Shown one piece after another: positions 11,311-18,651 of a stretch of DNA of 33,545 nucleotides; position 1 is the first letter of the stretch, and every line of letters starts with the position of its first letter. The stretch spans positions 1 to 33,545 of the forward strand of contig NZ_MTLG01000107.1 in assembly GCF_002192695.1 (NCBI RefSeq), given 5' to 3'. This stretch comes from Achromobacter xylosoxidans. GTDB taxonomy: Bacteria > Pseudomonadota > Gammaproteobacteria > Burkholderiales > Burkholderiaceae_B. The notes under the pieces are model-generated. The model was given only the letters and a program-made list of their open reading frames with translations. It did no database searches and was not told where the DNA came from. Position numbers and translations under genes: made by a program.

Positions 11311-11339
11311 TTGCACCGATTCCTCGCATCGTCTATTCT
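11311..11339 (+). promoter_or_regulatory. Sigma-70 type promoter of the isomerase/hydrolase operon
   Basis: TTGCAC (11311-11316) and TATTCT (11334-11339) are separated by exactly 17 bp and lie about 30 bp before the operon's first ATG. The -10 element touches the palindrome at 11339-11354. Confidence 0.6.
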
Positions 11340-11354
11340 TTGTCGTTCGACAAA
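11339..11354 (+). promoter_or_regulatory. Perfect palindrome, probable TetR operator
   Basis: TTTGTCG-TT-CGACAAA is a perfect 7-bp inverted repeat located from the end of the -10 hexamer across the expected transcription start. It lies in the gap between divergent tetR and the isomerase gene. Position and symmetry fit a TetR dimer site that would block the operon promoter. Confidence 0.6.
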
Positions 11355-11370
11355 CAATTAGGTTGAAAAA

Positions 11371-12426
11371 ATGCAAACGATCAAAGGACCCAGCCTGCAC
11401 CTGGCCCAATTCAGCGACGCCGTCGCGCCCTTCAACAGCCTGCCCGCCATCGCCGAATGGGCGGCGGGCGTAGGCTTCAAGGCCTTGCAGATTCCGGCCT
11501 GGGACCAGCGCTTCTTCGACAGCGCGACGGCGGCCGTCAGCCAGGACTATTGCGACGAGATCAAGGGAACGCTGGCCGGCCATGGCCTGGTGATCAGCGA
11601 GCTGACCAGCCATATCTACGGCCAATCGTTGGCCGTGCATCCGGCCTACGACGCCATGGTCGACAACTTTGCGCCGCCCCAGGCGCGAGGCAATCCGCAA
11701 GCCCGGACTGCGTGGGCGCGGCAAGGTTTGCTGGATACGGCGCGCGCTTCGCGCAGGCTGGGCCTGACCGACATGGGTACGTTCTCGGGTTCGCTGGCCT
11801 GGCCCTATCTGTTCCCGTTTCCGCAGCGCCCGGAAGGCCTGATCGAAGCGGCGTTCGATGAACTCGCCAAACGCTGGCTGCCGGTGCTGGACGAATGCGA
11901 AGAGCAGGGCGTGAACCTGTGCTTCGAGATCCATCCCAGCGAAGACCTGCACGATGGCATTTCCTTCGAGATGTTCCGCGAGCGCGTGGGCGGCCATGCG
12001 CGCTGCGCCATCCTGTTCGACCCCAGCCACTTCGTGCTGCAGCAGCTGAATTACCTGGACTACCTGGACATCTACAAGGACCACATCCGCATGTTCCATG
12101 TGAAGGATGCCGAGTTCAATCCGACTGGCCGGCAGGGCATCTACGGCGGATACCAGTCGTGGATCAACCGGGCGGGGCGCTTCCGCTCGCTGGGCGACGG
12201 GCAGGTGGATTTCAAGGCGATCTTCTCGAAGCTGGCGCAATACGACTACCAGGGCTGGGCCACGCTGGAATGGGAGTGCTGCCTGAAGGACCAGGAGACT
12301 GGTGCGCGCGAGGGAGTGGAGTTCATCAACCGCCACATCATTCCGGTCACGTCCAAGGTGTTCGACGACTTCGCTGGCGCGGCCATCGACAAGCAACAGA
12401 TCAACGCCCTGCTGGGCATCGCATGA
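11371..12426 (+). CDS. TIM-barrel sugar-phosphate isomerase/epimerase family protein
   Basis: A 351-residue cytoplasmic protein of the AP-endonuclease-2/xylose-isomerase-like TIM-barrel superfamily. Metal-binding motifs typical of the family are visible along the barrel: CFEIHPSE (Glu), LFDPSH (Asp, His), FHVKDAEF (His, Asp) and a final LEWEC (Glu). A glycine/tyrosine loop IYGGYQSW lies before the last barrel strands. Members isomerise or epimerise keto-sugars and inositol derivatives, usually next to Gfo/Idh dehydrogenases and sugar transporters. Here the partners are two hydrolases, which is unusual. AGG lies about 8 bp before ATG 11371. It is the first gene of an operon behind a good promoter and operator. 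The exact reaction is unknown; aldolase- or dehydratase-like activity is also possible in this fold. Confidence 0.85.
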   Translation: MQTIKGPSLHLAQFSDAVAPFNSLPAIAEWAAGVGFKALQIPAWDQRFFDSATAAVSQDYCDEIKGTLAGHGLVISELTSHIYGQSLAVHPAYDAMVDNFAPPQARGNPQARTAWARQGLLDTARASRRLGLTDMGTFSGSLAWPYLFPFPQRPEGLIEAAFDELAKRWLPVLDECEEQGVNLCFEIHPSEDLHDGISFEMFRERVGGHARCAILFDPSHFVLQQLNYLDYLDIYKDHIRMFHVKDAEFNPTGRQGIYGGYQSWINRAGRFRSLGDGQVDFKAIFSKLAQYDYQGWATLEWECCLKDQETGAREGVEFINRHIIPVTSKVFDDFAGAAIDKQQINALLGIA

Positions 12427-12455
12427 GCGGCCCCAAGCCGCATCAGGAATCATCC

Positions 12456-13328
12456 ATGACACGCCAGAATCCTTTCTTCGACGCCTTCACGCATCAGTAT
12501 GTCCAGGTCGACGGGCACCGCATCCATTGCGCCACGGCAGGCACCGGCACGCCCGTGCTGCTGATTCCGGGCTGGCCCCAGACCTGGTACACATGGCGCC
12601 ACGTCATGGCGGCGCTGGCCCAGGCCGGCTACCAGGCGATCGCGGTGGATCCGCCCGGCACCGGCGATTCCGACCGTCCGGTGTCCGGCTATGACACCGG
12701 CGCGATCGCCGCCACGCTGCACCAGTTGATGGCGCAGCTGGGCCACGCGCGCTATCAGGTAGTGGGCCACGATATCGGCATGTGGGTGGCCTACGCGCTG
12801 GCCAGCGATTTCCCGGCGGCGGTGAGCCGGCTGGCCCTGACCGAGGCCGTCATACCCGGCCTGGCGCCCGCGCCCACCATCTTCGCGCCGCCGCAGGAAA
12901 ACATCTTTCTGTGGCACTTCATGTTCAATCAGCTGCACGATCTGCCCGAGACGCTGATCGCAGGCAGGGAGAAGGCCTACCTGACCTTCATCTTCGACAA
13001 GTGGTCGCATCGCCGTGACCGGGTGGCGGCCGAGGTCTACATTGACGCCTATGCGGCGCCCGGCGGGCTGCGCGGCGGATTCGCGTACTACCGCGCCATC
13101 CCGGAAACCATCCGGCAGAATGCGCTGCGCGCCAAGCGCATGCTGGAAATGCCCACGCTGGCCATCGGCGCCGAGCATGCGACGCGCGATGCGCCGCTCA
13201 TCACCATGCGCGAGAACGCCAGGAACCTGCAAGGGGCGATCATTGCCGACTGCGGGCACTTCGTCACCGAGGAATGCCATGAAGCCTTCCTGGAGCACCT
13301 GCTCCCGTTCCTGTCGCGGGAGGGCTGA
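12456..13328 (+). CDS. Alpha/beta hydrolase with aspartate nucleophile (epoxide hydrolase/dehalogenase type)
   Basis: A 290-residue soluble alpha/beta hydrolase. The oxyanion region PGWPQTWYTWR (38-48), a VDPPGTGDSDRP strand-loop (64-75) and the nucleophile elbow GHDIGMW with Asp106 are clear. The catalytic His lies in ADCGHFVTEE near the C-terminus. An Asp at the nucleophile position is typical of epoxide hydrolases and haloalkane/haloacetate dehalogenases, not of esterases. ATG 12456 has AGGA 7 bp upstream. An in-frame ATG at 12423 overlapping the isomerase stop (ATGA) would add 11 residues and cannot be excluded. It is second in the operon. It would open an epoxide or displace a halide; the substrate is unknown. 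Confidence 0.87.
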   Translation: MTRQNPFFDAFTHQYVQVDGHRIHCATAGTGTPVLLIPGWPQTWYTWRHVMAALAQAGYQAIAVDPPGTGDSDRPVSGYDTGAIAATLHQLMAQLGHARYQVVGHDIGMWVAYALASDFPAAVSRLALTEAVIPGLAPAPTIFAPPQENIFLWHFMFNQLHDLPETLIAGREKAYLTFIFDKWSHRRDRVAAEVYIDAYAAPGGLRGGFAYYRAIPETIRQNALRAKRMLEMPTLAIGAEHATRDAPLITMRENARNLQGAIIADCGHFVTEECHEAFLEHLLPFLSREG

Positions 13329-13330
13329 AG

Positions 13331-14266
13331 GTGGCGCTCGACCCTCGCATCAATGCCTATCTGAGCCGTCTGTCCGCGGTGTCGGGGCCCATGGTGCTCG
13401 AAGAGATCCGGGCAGAGACTGAAATCAGCCTGCGCAAGCTGCAGGGCCCGGACGAAGAGGTCGGGGCAACGGAGTTGCACCTGGCCGCTTGCGGGCAGGG
13501 CCTGCCGTTGCGGATCAGGTCCTACACGCCGGCCGGCAAGGAAGGCGAAACCGGCTTGCCTGCCCTGGTGTACGCGCACGGGGGCGGCTGGTTCCAGTGT
13601 TCGCTGGAACTCTACGACAATCCTTGCCGGGCGCTGGCCAACGCCACGCAATGCAAGGTCTTTTCGGTGGACTACCGCCTGGCGCCGGAGCACAAGTTTC
13701 CCGTGCCGGTCGAGGATTTCTATCGCGGCGTGCAATGGGTGTGCGACAACGCCGAGAGCCTGCGCATCGACGCCACGCGCATCGCGGTGGGCGGCGACAG
13801 CGCGGGGGGCAACCTCGCGGCCGCGGTTGCGCTGATGGCGCGGGACCGGGGCGGTCCGGCCATCGCCCACCAACTGCTGCTGTATCCGGTGCTGGACCAT
13901 TCGTTTTCAACCGAGTCGTACAGGACCTATGGCCAGAACTTCTTTCTTACCGAGGAGGTCATGCGCTATTGCTGGTTCACTTACCTGCTCAATGAGCGCG
14001 ATGGCGCCTCGCCCTACGCCTCGCCGGCACGCGCGGAATCGCTGGCCGGCCTGCCGCCCGCGACGCTGCTGGCCTGCGAGTACGACCCAGTGCGCGACGA
14101 GGCCGAGGCCTATGCGCGGCGCCTGCGCGACGCTGGCGTTGCGGCCAGCGCCCACAGGCTGGAAGGCATGGTGCACGCCTGCATCCACATGCTGGGCCTG
14201 ACGCCTGCCGCCCGGCGGCTTTTCGACCTGGCCGGGCAGGCGTTGCGGTCGGCCTTCGGCGCCTGA
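13331..14266 (+). CDS. Alpha/beta hydrolase, hormone-sensitive-lipase (HSL) family carboxylesterase
   Basis: A 311-residue esterase of the HSL/family IV type. It has the HGGGW oxyanion motif (83-87), the nucleophile elbow GGDSAGG with Ser157, acid residue Asp252 (CEYDPVRDE) and His282 (GMVHACIHM). DYRLAPEHKFP (114-124) is the usual family block. No signal peptide is seen, so it is cytoplasmic. The GTG start at 13331 lies 2 bp after the previous stop, with GGGAGGG about 7 bp upstream, so it is translationally coupled to the Asp-nucleophile hydrolase. Two unrelated hydrolase chemistries in one operon suggest stepwise opening of an ester/lactone- and epoxide- or halide-containing compound. It is the last gene before a strong hairpin. 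Confidence 0.92.
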   Translation: MALDPRINAYLSRLSAVSGPMVLEEIRAETEISLRKLQGPDEEVGATELHLAACGQGLPLRIRSYTPAGKEGETGLPALVYAHGGGWFQCSLELYDNPCRALANATQCKVFSVDYRLAPEHKFPVPVEDFYRGVQWVCDNAESLRIDATRIAVGGDSAGGNLAAAVALMARDRGGPAIAHQLLLYPVLDHSFSTESYRTYGQNFFLTEEVMRYCWFTYLLNERDGASPYASPARAESLAGLPPATLLACEYDPVRDEAEAYARRLRDAGVAASAHRLEGMVHACIHMLGLTPAARRLFDLAGQALRSAFGA

Positions 14267-14272
14267 TGCCGC

Positions 14273-14303
14273 GCAAGCCTCCTGCGTCGCGCAGGAGGCT
14301 TGC
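14273..14303 (+). terminator. Perfect 14-bp hairpin ending the hydrolase operon; carries the SD of the next gene
   Basis: GCAAGCCTCCTGCG, loop TCG, CGCAGGAGGCTTGC. It begins 6 bp after the esterase stop. No T-run follows, so termination would be imperfect. The 3' arm contains AGGAGG (14293-14298), 8 bp before ATG 14307 of the HAD gene. The structure could therefore either end the upstream transcript or hide the ribosome binding site of the downstream gene in read-through mRNA. Confidence 0.7.
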
Positions 14304-14306
14304 AGT

Positions 14307-15035
14307 ATGCTTGGCGACTTCATGGACATTCCCGATGTTGCCGCAATGACTGATTTTCCCTTCGATGCCGTGCTGTTCGACTGCGACGGCGTCCTGGTCG
14401 ATTCCGAACCCATCACCGGCCGCGTGCTGACCGACATGCTCAATGAACTGGGCTGGGGCATCACGCATGCGGAAACCATGCGGATCTTCACCGGCAAGGC
14501 CGTCCGGGACGAACTGCCGCTGATCGAATCGCGCACGGGCGCCACGATTACGCCGGACTGGTTCGATCAATTCCGCCAGCGCCGCAATGCCGCGCTGGAC
14601 CGCGACCTGGTCGAGATCCCTGGCGCGCCGGATGCGGTGCGGGCCCTGCACGAGGCGCTGGACGGCCGCATCGCCGTGGCTTCGGGCGCGGACCGCCGCA
14701 AGGTGGAGCTGCAGCTGGCCAAGGTCGGCATCGCCGAGTGCTTTCGCGAGCGCGTCTTCAGCGGCCATGAGATGCCGCGTAGCAAGCCCTACCCGGACGT
14801 GTACCTGGCGGCCGCTCAGGCGCTGGGCGTGGACCCCAAGCGTTGCGCCATCGTGGAAGATACGGTGACCGGTGCGACCGCCGGGGTGGCCGCCGGCGCC
14901 ACCGTGTTCGGCTACAGCCCGGACGCCAACGGCCATAGCGGCGCCGAGGCCTTGCGCGGCGTGGGCGTGGCCCACGTGTTCACCGATATGAATTCCCTGC
15001 CGGCGCTGCTGGCGGGCTGGCGGGTGGCAGCCTAG
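14307..15035 (+). CDS. HAD-superfamily (subfamily IA) phosphatase, YieH-like
   Basis: About 242 residues. HAD motif I is FDCDGVLVDSE (nucleophile and acid Asp), motif II falls in VASGADRR, motif III is the Lys of SKPYPDVY, and motif IV is IVEDTVTGATAG. The helical cap lies between motifs I and II (TDMLNELGWGI onward). The motif set (DCDGVLVDSE, FSGHEMPRSKPYPD, VEDTVTGA) resembles E. coli YieH, a 6-phosphogluconate phosphatase, and beta-phosphoglucomutase relatives. ATG 14307 is chosen because AGGAGG precedes it by 8 bp; in-frame ATGs at 14322 and 14346 give shorter proteins and the last would fit the usual family N-terminus. It dephosphorylates a sugar phosphate or similar small molecule. It may belong functionally to the isomerase operon upstream. 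Confidence 0.88.
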   Translation: MLGDFMDIPDVAAMTDFPFDAVLFDCDGVLVDSEPITGRVLTDMLNELGWGITHAETMRIFTGKAVRDELPLIESRTGATITPDWFDQFRQRRNAALDRDLVEIPGAPDAVRALHEALDGRIAVASGADRRKVELQLAKVGIAECFRERVFSGHEMPRSKPYPDVYLAAAQALGVDPKRCAIVEDTVTGATAGVAAGATVFGYSPDANGHSGAEALRGVGVAHVFTDMNSLPALLAGWRVAA

Positions 15036-15058
15036 CCGTCTGCGCGCAGGGACAAGGT

Positions 15059-15832
15059 TCAGCGCGTGTACTGCTCGCCGCCGTCCAGGTCTATCACCGT
15101 GCCGCTCAGGTAGCCCGCGCGCGGCGAAGCGCCGAACACGATCATGTCGGCGACTTCGCCGGGTTCCATCAGGCGTCCGAAGGGCAGGTCCGACAGCGTT
15201 TCCTGCCAGCGGCTTTCGTCGCCCCAGCGCGCTTGGGCGCGCTGTTTGGCCAGCGTCAGCACACGGTCGGTGCGGGTGCGCGAAGGGTTCACGCCGAAGA
15301 CGCGCACGCCATGGCGCGGCGCATCCCCGCCCAGGGCGCGGGTGAAGGCGATGAGCGAGGCATTGGCCGCCGCGCCGCAGATGTAGTCGGCGCGCGGCGC
15401 CGAGCCCGCCATGCCGATGATGTTGGCGATGACGCCCGCGCCGGCGTCGCGCATGCGCGGGTAGTAGTGGCGGGCCAGGTCGATGTAGCCGTGGACTTTC
15501 AGTTCCCAGCCCGCGCGCCAGCGTTCGTCCTGCACCTGGTCAAGCGCCCCGCCCGGCACCGCGCCGGCATTGTTCACCAGGATGTCGATATCGCCCGCTT
15601 CCTGGCTCAGGCGTTGCGCCGCGCCGGGCTGGGCCAGGTCCAGCGTGACGGCCCGCGCCTGCTTGCCGGTCGCATCGCGTATGGTCTCGGCCGCCGCGCG
15701 CAGCGCCGCGTCGTCGCGCGCCACCAGGATCGGATCGGCGCCTTCGCGAGCGAAGGCGAGCGCACAGGCCAGGCCTATGCCCTTGGATGCGCCCGTGATG
15801 AGCACGCGTTTACCGTCTAGCTGCAAATCCAT
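15059..15832 (-). CDS. Short-chain dehydrogenase/reductase, atypical (no catalytic Lys)
   Basis: A 257-residue Rossmann-fold protein. The cofactor motif TGASKGIG (13-20) and NNAG (87-90) are normal for NAD(P)H binding. At the catalytic position, however, the sequence reads Tyr150-Ile-Cys-Gly-Ala154 (DYICGAAANA): the lysine of the YxxxK signature is replaced by alanine and the preceding serine block is NIIGMAGS. A subgroup of bacterial SDRs shares this YxxG pattern, but its reactions are poorly defined. The C-terminus LDGGEQYTR fits FabG-like SDRs. GGAGGG precedes the ATG by about 5 bp. The gene is convergent with the HAD gene and divergent from mgtC-like. Substrate unknown; classical carbonyl reduction is doubtful. 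Confidence 0.88.
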   Translation of the reverse strand: MDLQLDGKRVLITGASKGIGLACALAFAREGADPILVARDDAALRAAAETIRDATGKQARAVTLDLAQPGAAQRLSQEAGDIDILVNNAGAVPGGALDQVQDERWRAGWELKVHGYIDLARHYYPRMRDAGAGVIANIIGMAGSAPRADYICGAAANASLIAFTRALGGDAPRHGVRVFGVNPSRTRTDRVLTLAKQRAQARWGDESRWQETLSDLPFGRLMEPGEVADMIVFGASPRAGYLSGTVIDLDGGEQYTR

Positions 15833-15984
15833 GTAACCCTCCGGTTGGTTCCGTCCGCGATCCCGCGCGACGCCAGCTCGGTTGTAAACCAGTTGTGCCC
15901 ACCTGTGCCAGTGCGTGCTCGGCATGGCGGCGGCCGCGCGGCGCCTGCTATGCTGGGTCGACCATTTCCCTCGAGGGGACGGCG

Positions 15985-16503
15985 ATGACGGAAATCTGGC
16001 TGGAAATCTGGTCCACCGTGCGCAGCGAGTTTGCCGACATCCCCGATGTGGGCGAGGCGACCCGCATCGTGCTGCGCCTGGGCGTGGCGATGCTGCTGGG
16101 CGGCTTGCTGGGCTACGAGCGCGAGCGCAGCGGCAAGGACGCGGGCCTGCGCACCCACATGCTGGTGGCGCTGGGGGCGGCGATCTTCGTGCTGGTGCCG
16201 CTGCAGGGCGGCATGGAAGTCGGCGACCTGAGCCGCGTGCTGCAGGGCGTGATCGCCGGCATCGGTTTCCTGGGCGCGGGCGCCATCATCAAACTGAGCG
16301 GCGAGCGCGAGATCCGCGGGCTGACCACTGCGGCCGGCATCTGGATGACGGCGGCCATAGGCGCCGCGGCGGGCATGGGACGCGAGGCCACCGCCGTGGT
16401 CAGCACGCTGATGGCCCTCTTCGTGCTGGCGGTGCTGCGGCGCGTCGAGGCCCGCATCGCCGCCCGCCAGGAACACGGCGTCATCTCGACCGACGCCAAG
16501 TAG
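15985..16503 (+). CDS. MgtC/SapB family inner-membrane protein
   Basis: A 172-residue hydrophobic protein with the MgtC N-terminal domain. Four to five membrane helices are visible (ATRIVLRLGVAMLLGGLLG; MLVALGAAIFVLVPL; VIAGIGFLGAGAIIKL; AAGIWMTAAIGAAAGMG; STLMALFVLAVLRR). Family hallmarks are YERERSGKDAGLRTHMLV between the first helices and IGFLGAGAI. The soluble C-terminal ACT-like domain of full MgtC is absent, as in SapB/YhiD types. These proteins are linked to magnesium limitation and control of membrane ATP synthase; the role here is not shown by context. ATG 15985 has AGGGGA about 5 bp upstream. The 152-bp upstream gap is shared with the divergent SDR and holds no operator I trust. Confidence 0.88.
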   Translation: MTEIWLEIWSTVRSEFADIPDVGEATRIVLRLGVAMLLGGLLGYERERSGKDAGLRTHMLVALGAAIFVLVPLQGGMEVGDLSRVLQGVIAGIGFLGAGAIIKLSGEREIRGLTTAAGIWMTAAIGAAAGMGREATAVVSTLMALFVLAVLRRVEARIAARQEHGVISTDAK

Positions 16504-16519
16504 GCCCGGAGCAGGCGCC

Positions 16520-17266
16520 TCAGTTGCCGCCGGATACCTCGATGAAGGAGCCGCTGGTGTAGCCGGCCTCGTCCGAGAACAGCCACATGACGGCGCCCGC
16601 CACTTCTTCGACGGTGCCGCCGCGGCGCAGCGGAATCACGCCCTTCAGCCGGTCCACACGGCCCGGTTCGCCGCCGCTGGCGTGCATGTCGGTGTAGATG
16701 GTGCCGGGGCGCACGCCGTTGACGCGGATGCCTTCCGGCGCGACTTCCTTGGACAGGCCGATGGTCATCGTGTCCATGGCGCCCTTGGAGGCGGCGTAGT
16801 CCACGTACTCATTGGGCGAGCCCAGCCGGGCGGCCACGGACGAGACGTTGACGATGGCGCCGCCCTGGCCGCCATGCCGCGTCGACATGCGGCGCACTGC
16901 CTCGCGGGCGCACAGGAAGGCGCCGACCACATTGGTGGACAGCACGCGCAGCAGGCGGTCGGCGCTCATCTGATCCACGCGCATCTGCTGCTCCAGGATG
17001 CCGGCGTTGTTCACCAGCGCGTCGATGCGGCCCAACTGTTGGTCCAGTTCGCCGTACATGCGCAGCACCTGGTCCTCTTGCGAGACGTCGGCCTGCAGGG
17101 CGATGGCGCGGCCGCCGCCCTGCACGATTTCCTCGACCACCGCATGCGCGGCGTCGGCGTTGGCATGGTAGTTGACGCCTACCGCGTAGCCGCGGCGGGC
17201 CGCCAGCTTGGCGACGGCGGCGCCGATGCCGCGGCCGCCGCCGGTGACGAGCATGATCTTTGACAT
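16520..17266 (-). CDS. Short-chain dehydrogenase/reductase, classical (YgfF/FabG-like)
   Basis: A 248-residue NAD(P)H-dependent oxidoreductase. Cofactor motif TGGGRGIG (8-15), NNAG (86-89), catalytic Ser142/Ser143 (NVSSVA) and Tyr157-Lys161 (YAASK) are all present, followed by PGTIYTDMHA and the C-terminal VSGGN. The style is that of E. coli YgfF and glucose-1-dehydrogenase-like SDRs. AGGAG lies 7 bp before ATG 17266. It is convergent with the MgtC-like gene (16-bp gap) and lies downstream of the cupin gene on the same strand, 44 bp away, so co-transcription is possible. Its substrate cannot be told from sequence. Confidence 0.9.
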   Translation of the reverse strand: MSKIMLVTGGGRGIGAAVAKLAARRGYAVGVNYHANADAAHAVVEEIVQGGGRAIALQADVSQEDQVLRMYGELDQQLGRIDALVNNAGILEQQMRVDQMSADRLLRVLSTNVVGAFLCAREAVRRMSTRHGGQGGAIVNVSSVAARLGSPNEYVDYAASKGAMDTMTIGLSKEVAPEGIRVNGVRPGTIYTDMHASGGEPGRVDRLKGVIPLRRGGTVEEVAGAVMWLFSDEAGYTSGSFIEVSGGN

Positions 17267-17310
17267 GGCTTGCTCCTGATGGGCCTTTACCTTAGCAGAT
17301 GGCGGCGGGC

Positions 17311-17679
17311 TCAGATCCAGACGTCGTTGGGGGCGCTGCGCTCGCCACCCTGGTCGCCGGTGTTGCGCACGCCGCGCGGCTCGATCAACAGCATTTGGAC
17401 TTCTTCGGGCGCACAGGGCTTGTGCTCGACGCCCTTTGGGACCACGGCCATTTCGCCGGGGCCCAAGTCGATGTGGCCGTCGCGCAGTTCGATGCGCAAA
17501 CGGCCCTCAATGACGATAAAGGTCTCGTCGGTGTCGGCGTGGCTGTGCCACACGAATTCGCCTTGTACTTTCACCAGCTTGAACTGGTAGTCGTTCATCT
17601 CGGTGACGACTTTGGGCATCCAGTGTTCGGAGATCAGCGCCAGTTTGTCGGCGAAGTTGATGGTGCGGATTTCGGGCAT
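17311..17679 (-). CDS. Small single-domain cupin protein
   Basis: About 122 residues forming one cupin barrel. Motif 1 gives the metal ligands ([16 protein letters not shown]: two His and a Glu/Asp) and motif 2 the third His ([15 protein letters not shown]). The C-terminus carries PRGVRNTGD and ends NDVWI. Such proteins often act as small dioxygenases, isomerases or binding modules, or as mannose-6-phosphate-isomerase-like folds; no specific reaction can be assigned. I chose ATG 17679 since the fold begins right after it; ATG 17718 in frame adds 13 residues. Neither has a good SD (the bases before 17679 read CCTCCTC, the opposite of SD). The AraC gene lies 96 bp upstream on the same strand and may regulate it. 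Confidence 0.85.
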   Translation of the reverse strand: MPEIRTINFADKLALISEHWMPKVVTEMNDYQFKLVKVQGEFVWHSHADTDETFIVIEGRLRIELRDGHIDLGPGEMAVVPKGVEHKPCAPEEVQMLLIEPRGVRNTGDQGGERSAPNDVWI

Positions 17680-17775
17680 GAGGAGGACCGTCGCATAGGG
17701 TTGAGCAAACCCCAGCATAGAAGGCTGCGCCGACGCCGTCTTGTACGATTGAGCAGCTTTAAGCGAGCCCGCAGC

Positions 17776-18585
17776 TCAGCGTTGCAGCATGCGGCGCCAG
17801 CGGTCGGGCGCCATGCCGTAGGTCTGGGCGTGGCGGCGCGTCAGATGGCTCTGATCGGTAAAGCCCGACGCGGCGGCCGCCTGCGCCAACGGCATGCCGG
17901 CGGCGATCAGGCGCCGGGCCTGGTCCAGACGGCGCAGCATCACGTAGCGGTAGGGACTGGTGCCGAATAGCGCGCGGAAGTCGCGCGACAGGCTCCAGCG
18001 GTCAGTGCCCGCGGCCGCCGATAGCTGTTCCAGGGTGATGGACCGTTCGAGCGAGGCGTGGATGTATTGGCGGGCGCGCTCGGCGGCGGCGTAGTCGGCG
18101 CTGCGGCGCCCGGGCTTGCCGCCGGCCGCGGCGCACAGGGCATGGCTCAGTTCGTACAGCGCGTCGTCTTCTTGCAGCGGGTCGATCGGATCATGCGTGT
18201 CCTGCAGCAGGCTGGCGCTGGCTGCGTACAGGCGCGGATCGGCCGAGATGCCGCCCGGGATGAACGGCAGCGGCCGTCCGCCCAGGATCTGCTGGATGAG
18301 GGCCGGCTCGACGTAGATCATGCGGTAATGGAAACCGGCCTCGGTGCCTGCCTGGCCGTCGTGGACTTCGTCGGGATGCAGCACGATGGTGCCGCCGGGC
18401 AGGCTGTGCCGCAGCCCGCGGCGGTAGTGGAAACTCTGCACGCCCGATAGCGTGCGGCCGATGGCGTAGGTGTCGTGGCGGTGCATGCCGTAGCCGGAGC
18501 CGCCGAAGTAGGCCTCGATGCGCTCCAGCTGGCCCGAGGGCGCGGCGCGCAATATCCAGTCCTGTTTGGGCGTGGCGGGTGACAT
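17776..18585 (-). CDS. AraC family transcriptional regulator with cupin sensor domain
   Basis: A 269-residue regulator. The N-terminal half (20-130) is an AraC-type cupin ligand domain (MHRHDTYAIGRTLSGVQSF, then GTIVLHPDEVHDGQAG). The C-terminal 100 residues are two helix-turn-helix units (ITLEQLSAAAGTDRWSLSRDFRALFG; MPLAQAAAASGFTDQSHLTRRHAQTYG) ending PDRWRRMLQR. It belongs to the group that controls neighbouring exporters or small-molecule enzymes. Downstream on the same strand are the cupin and SDR genes; upstream is the SUMF1-like gene. Effector unknown. ATG 18585 is well placed, without a strong SD. Confidence 0.9.
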   Translation of the reverse strand: MSPATPKQDWILRAAPSGQLERIEAYFGGSGYGMHRHDTYAIGRTLSGVQSFHYRRGLRHSLPGGTIVLHPDEVHDGQAGTEAGFHYRMIYVEPALIQQILGGRPLPFIPGGISADPRLYAASASLLQDTHDPIDPLQEDDALYELSHALCAAAGGKPGRRSADYAAAERARQYIHASLERSITLEQLSAAAGTDRWSLSRDFRALFGTSPYRYVMLRRLDQARRLIAAGMPLAQAAAASGFTDQSHLTRRHAQTYGMAPDRWRRMLQR

Positions 18586-18651
18586 GGGGGCTCTGTCTGG
18601 ATTGTGCTTGCAGCTATTCTAGGCCCAGTCCCGGCCCGACGCTGTCCGGCA

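Noticed and set aside
10531..12462. Upstream extension of the acnA frame through tetR and the isomerase gene, making about 1520 codons
   Set aside because: Only the part from 10530 matches aconitase. The rest lies antisense or out of frame to well-supported genes.
15880..15890. GGTT-GTA-AACC palindrome between the SDR and MgtC-like genes
   Set aside because: Only 4-bp arms; expected by chance and not well placed relative to a visible promoter.
17698..17712. GGGTT-GAGCA-AACCC hairpin between AraC and cupin genes
   Set aside because: Five-bp arms only and no T-run; too weak to call a terminator or operator.
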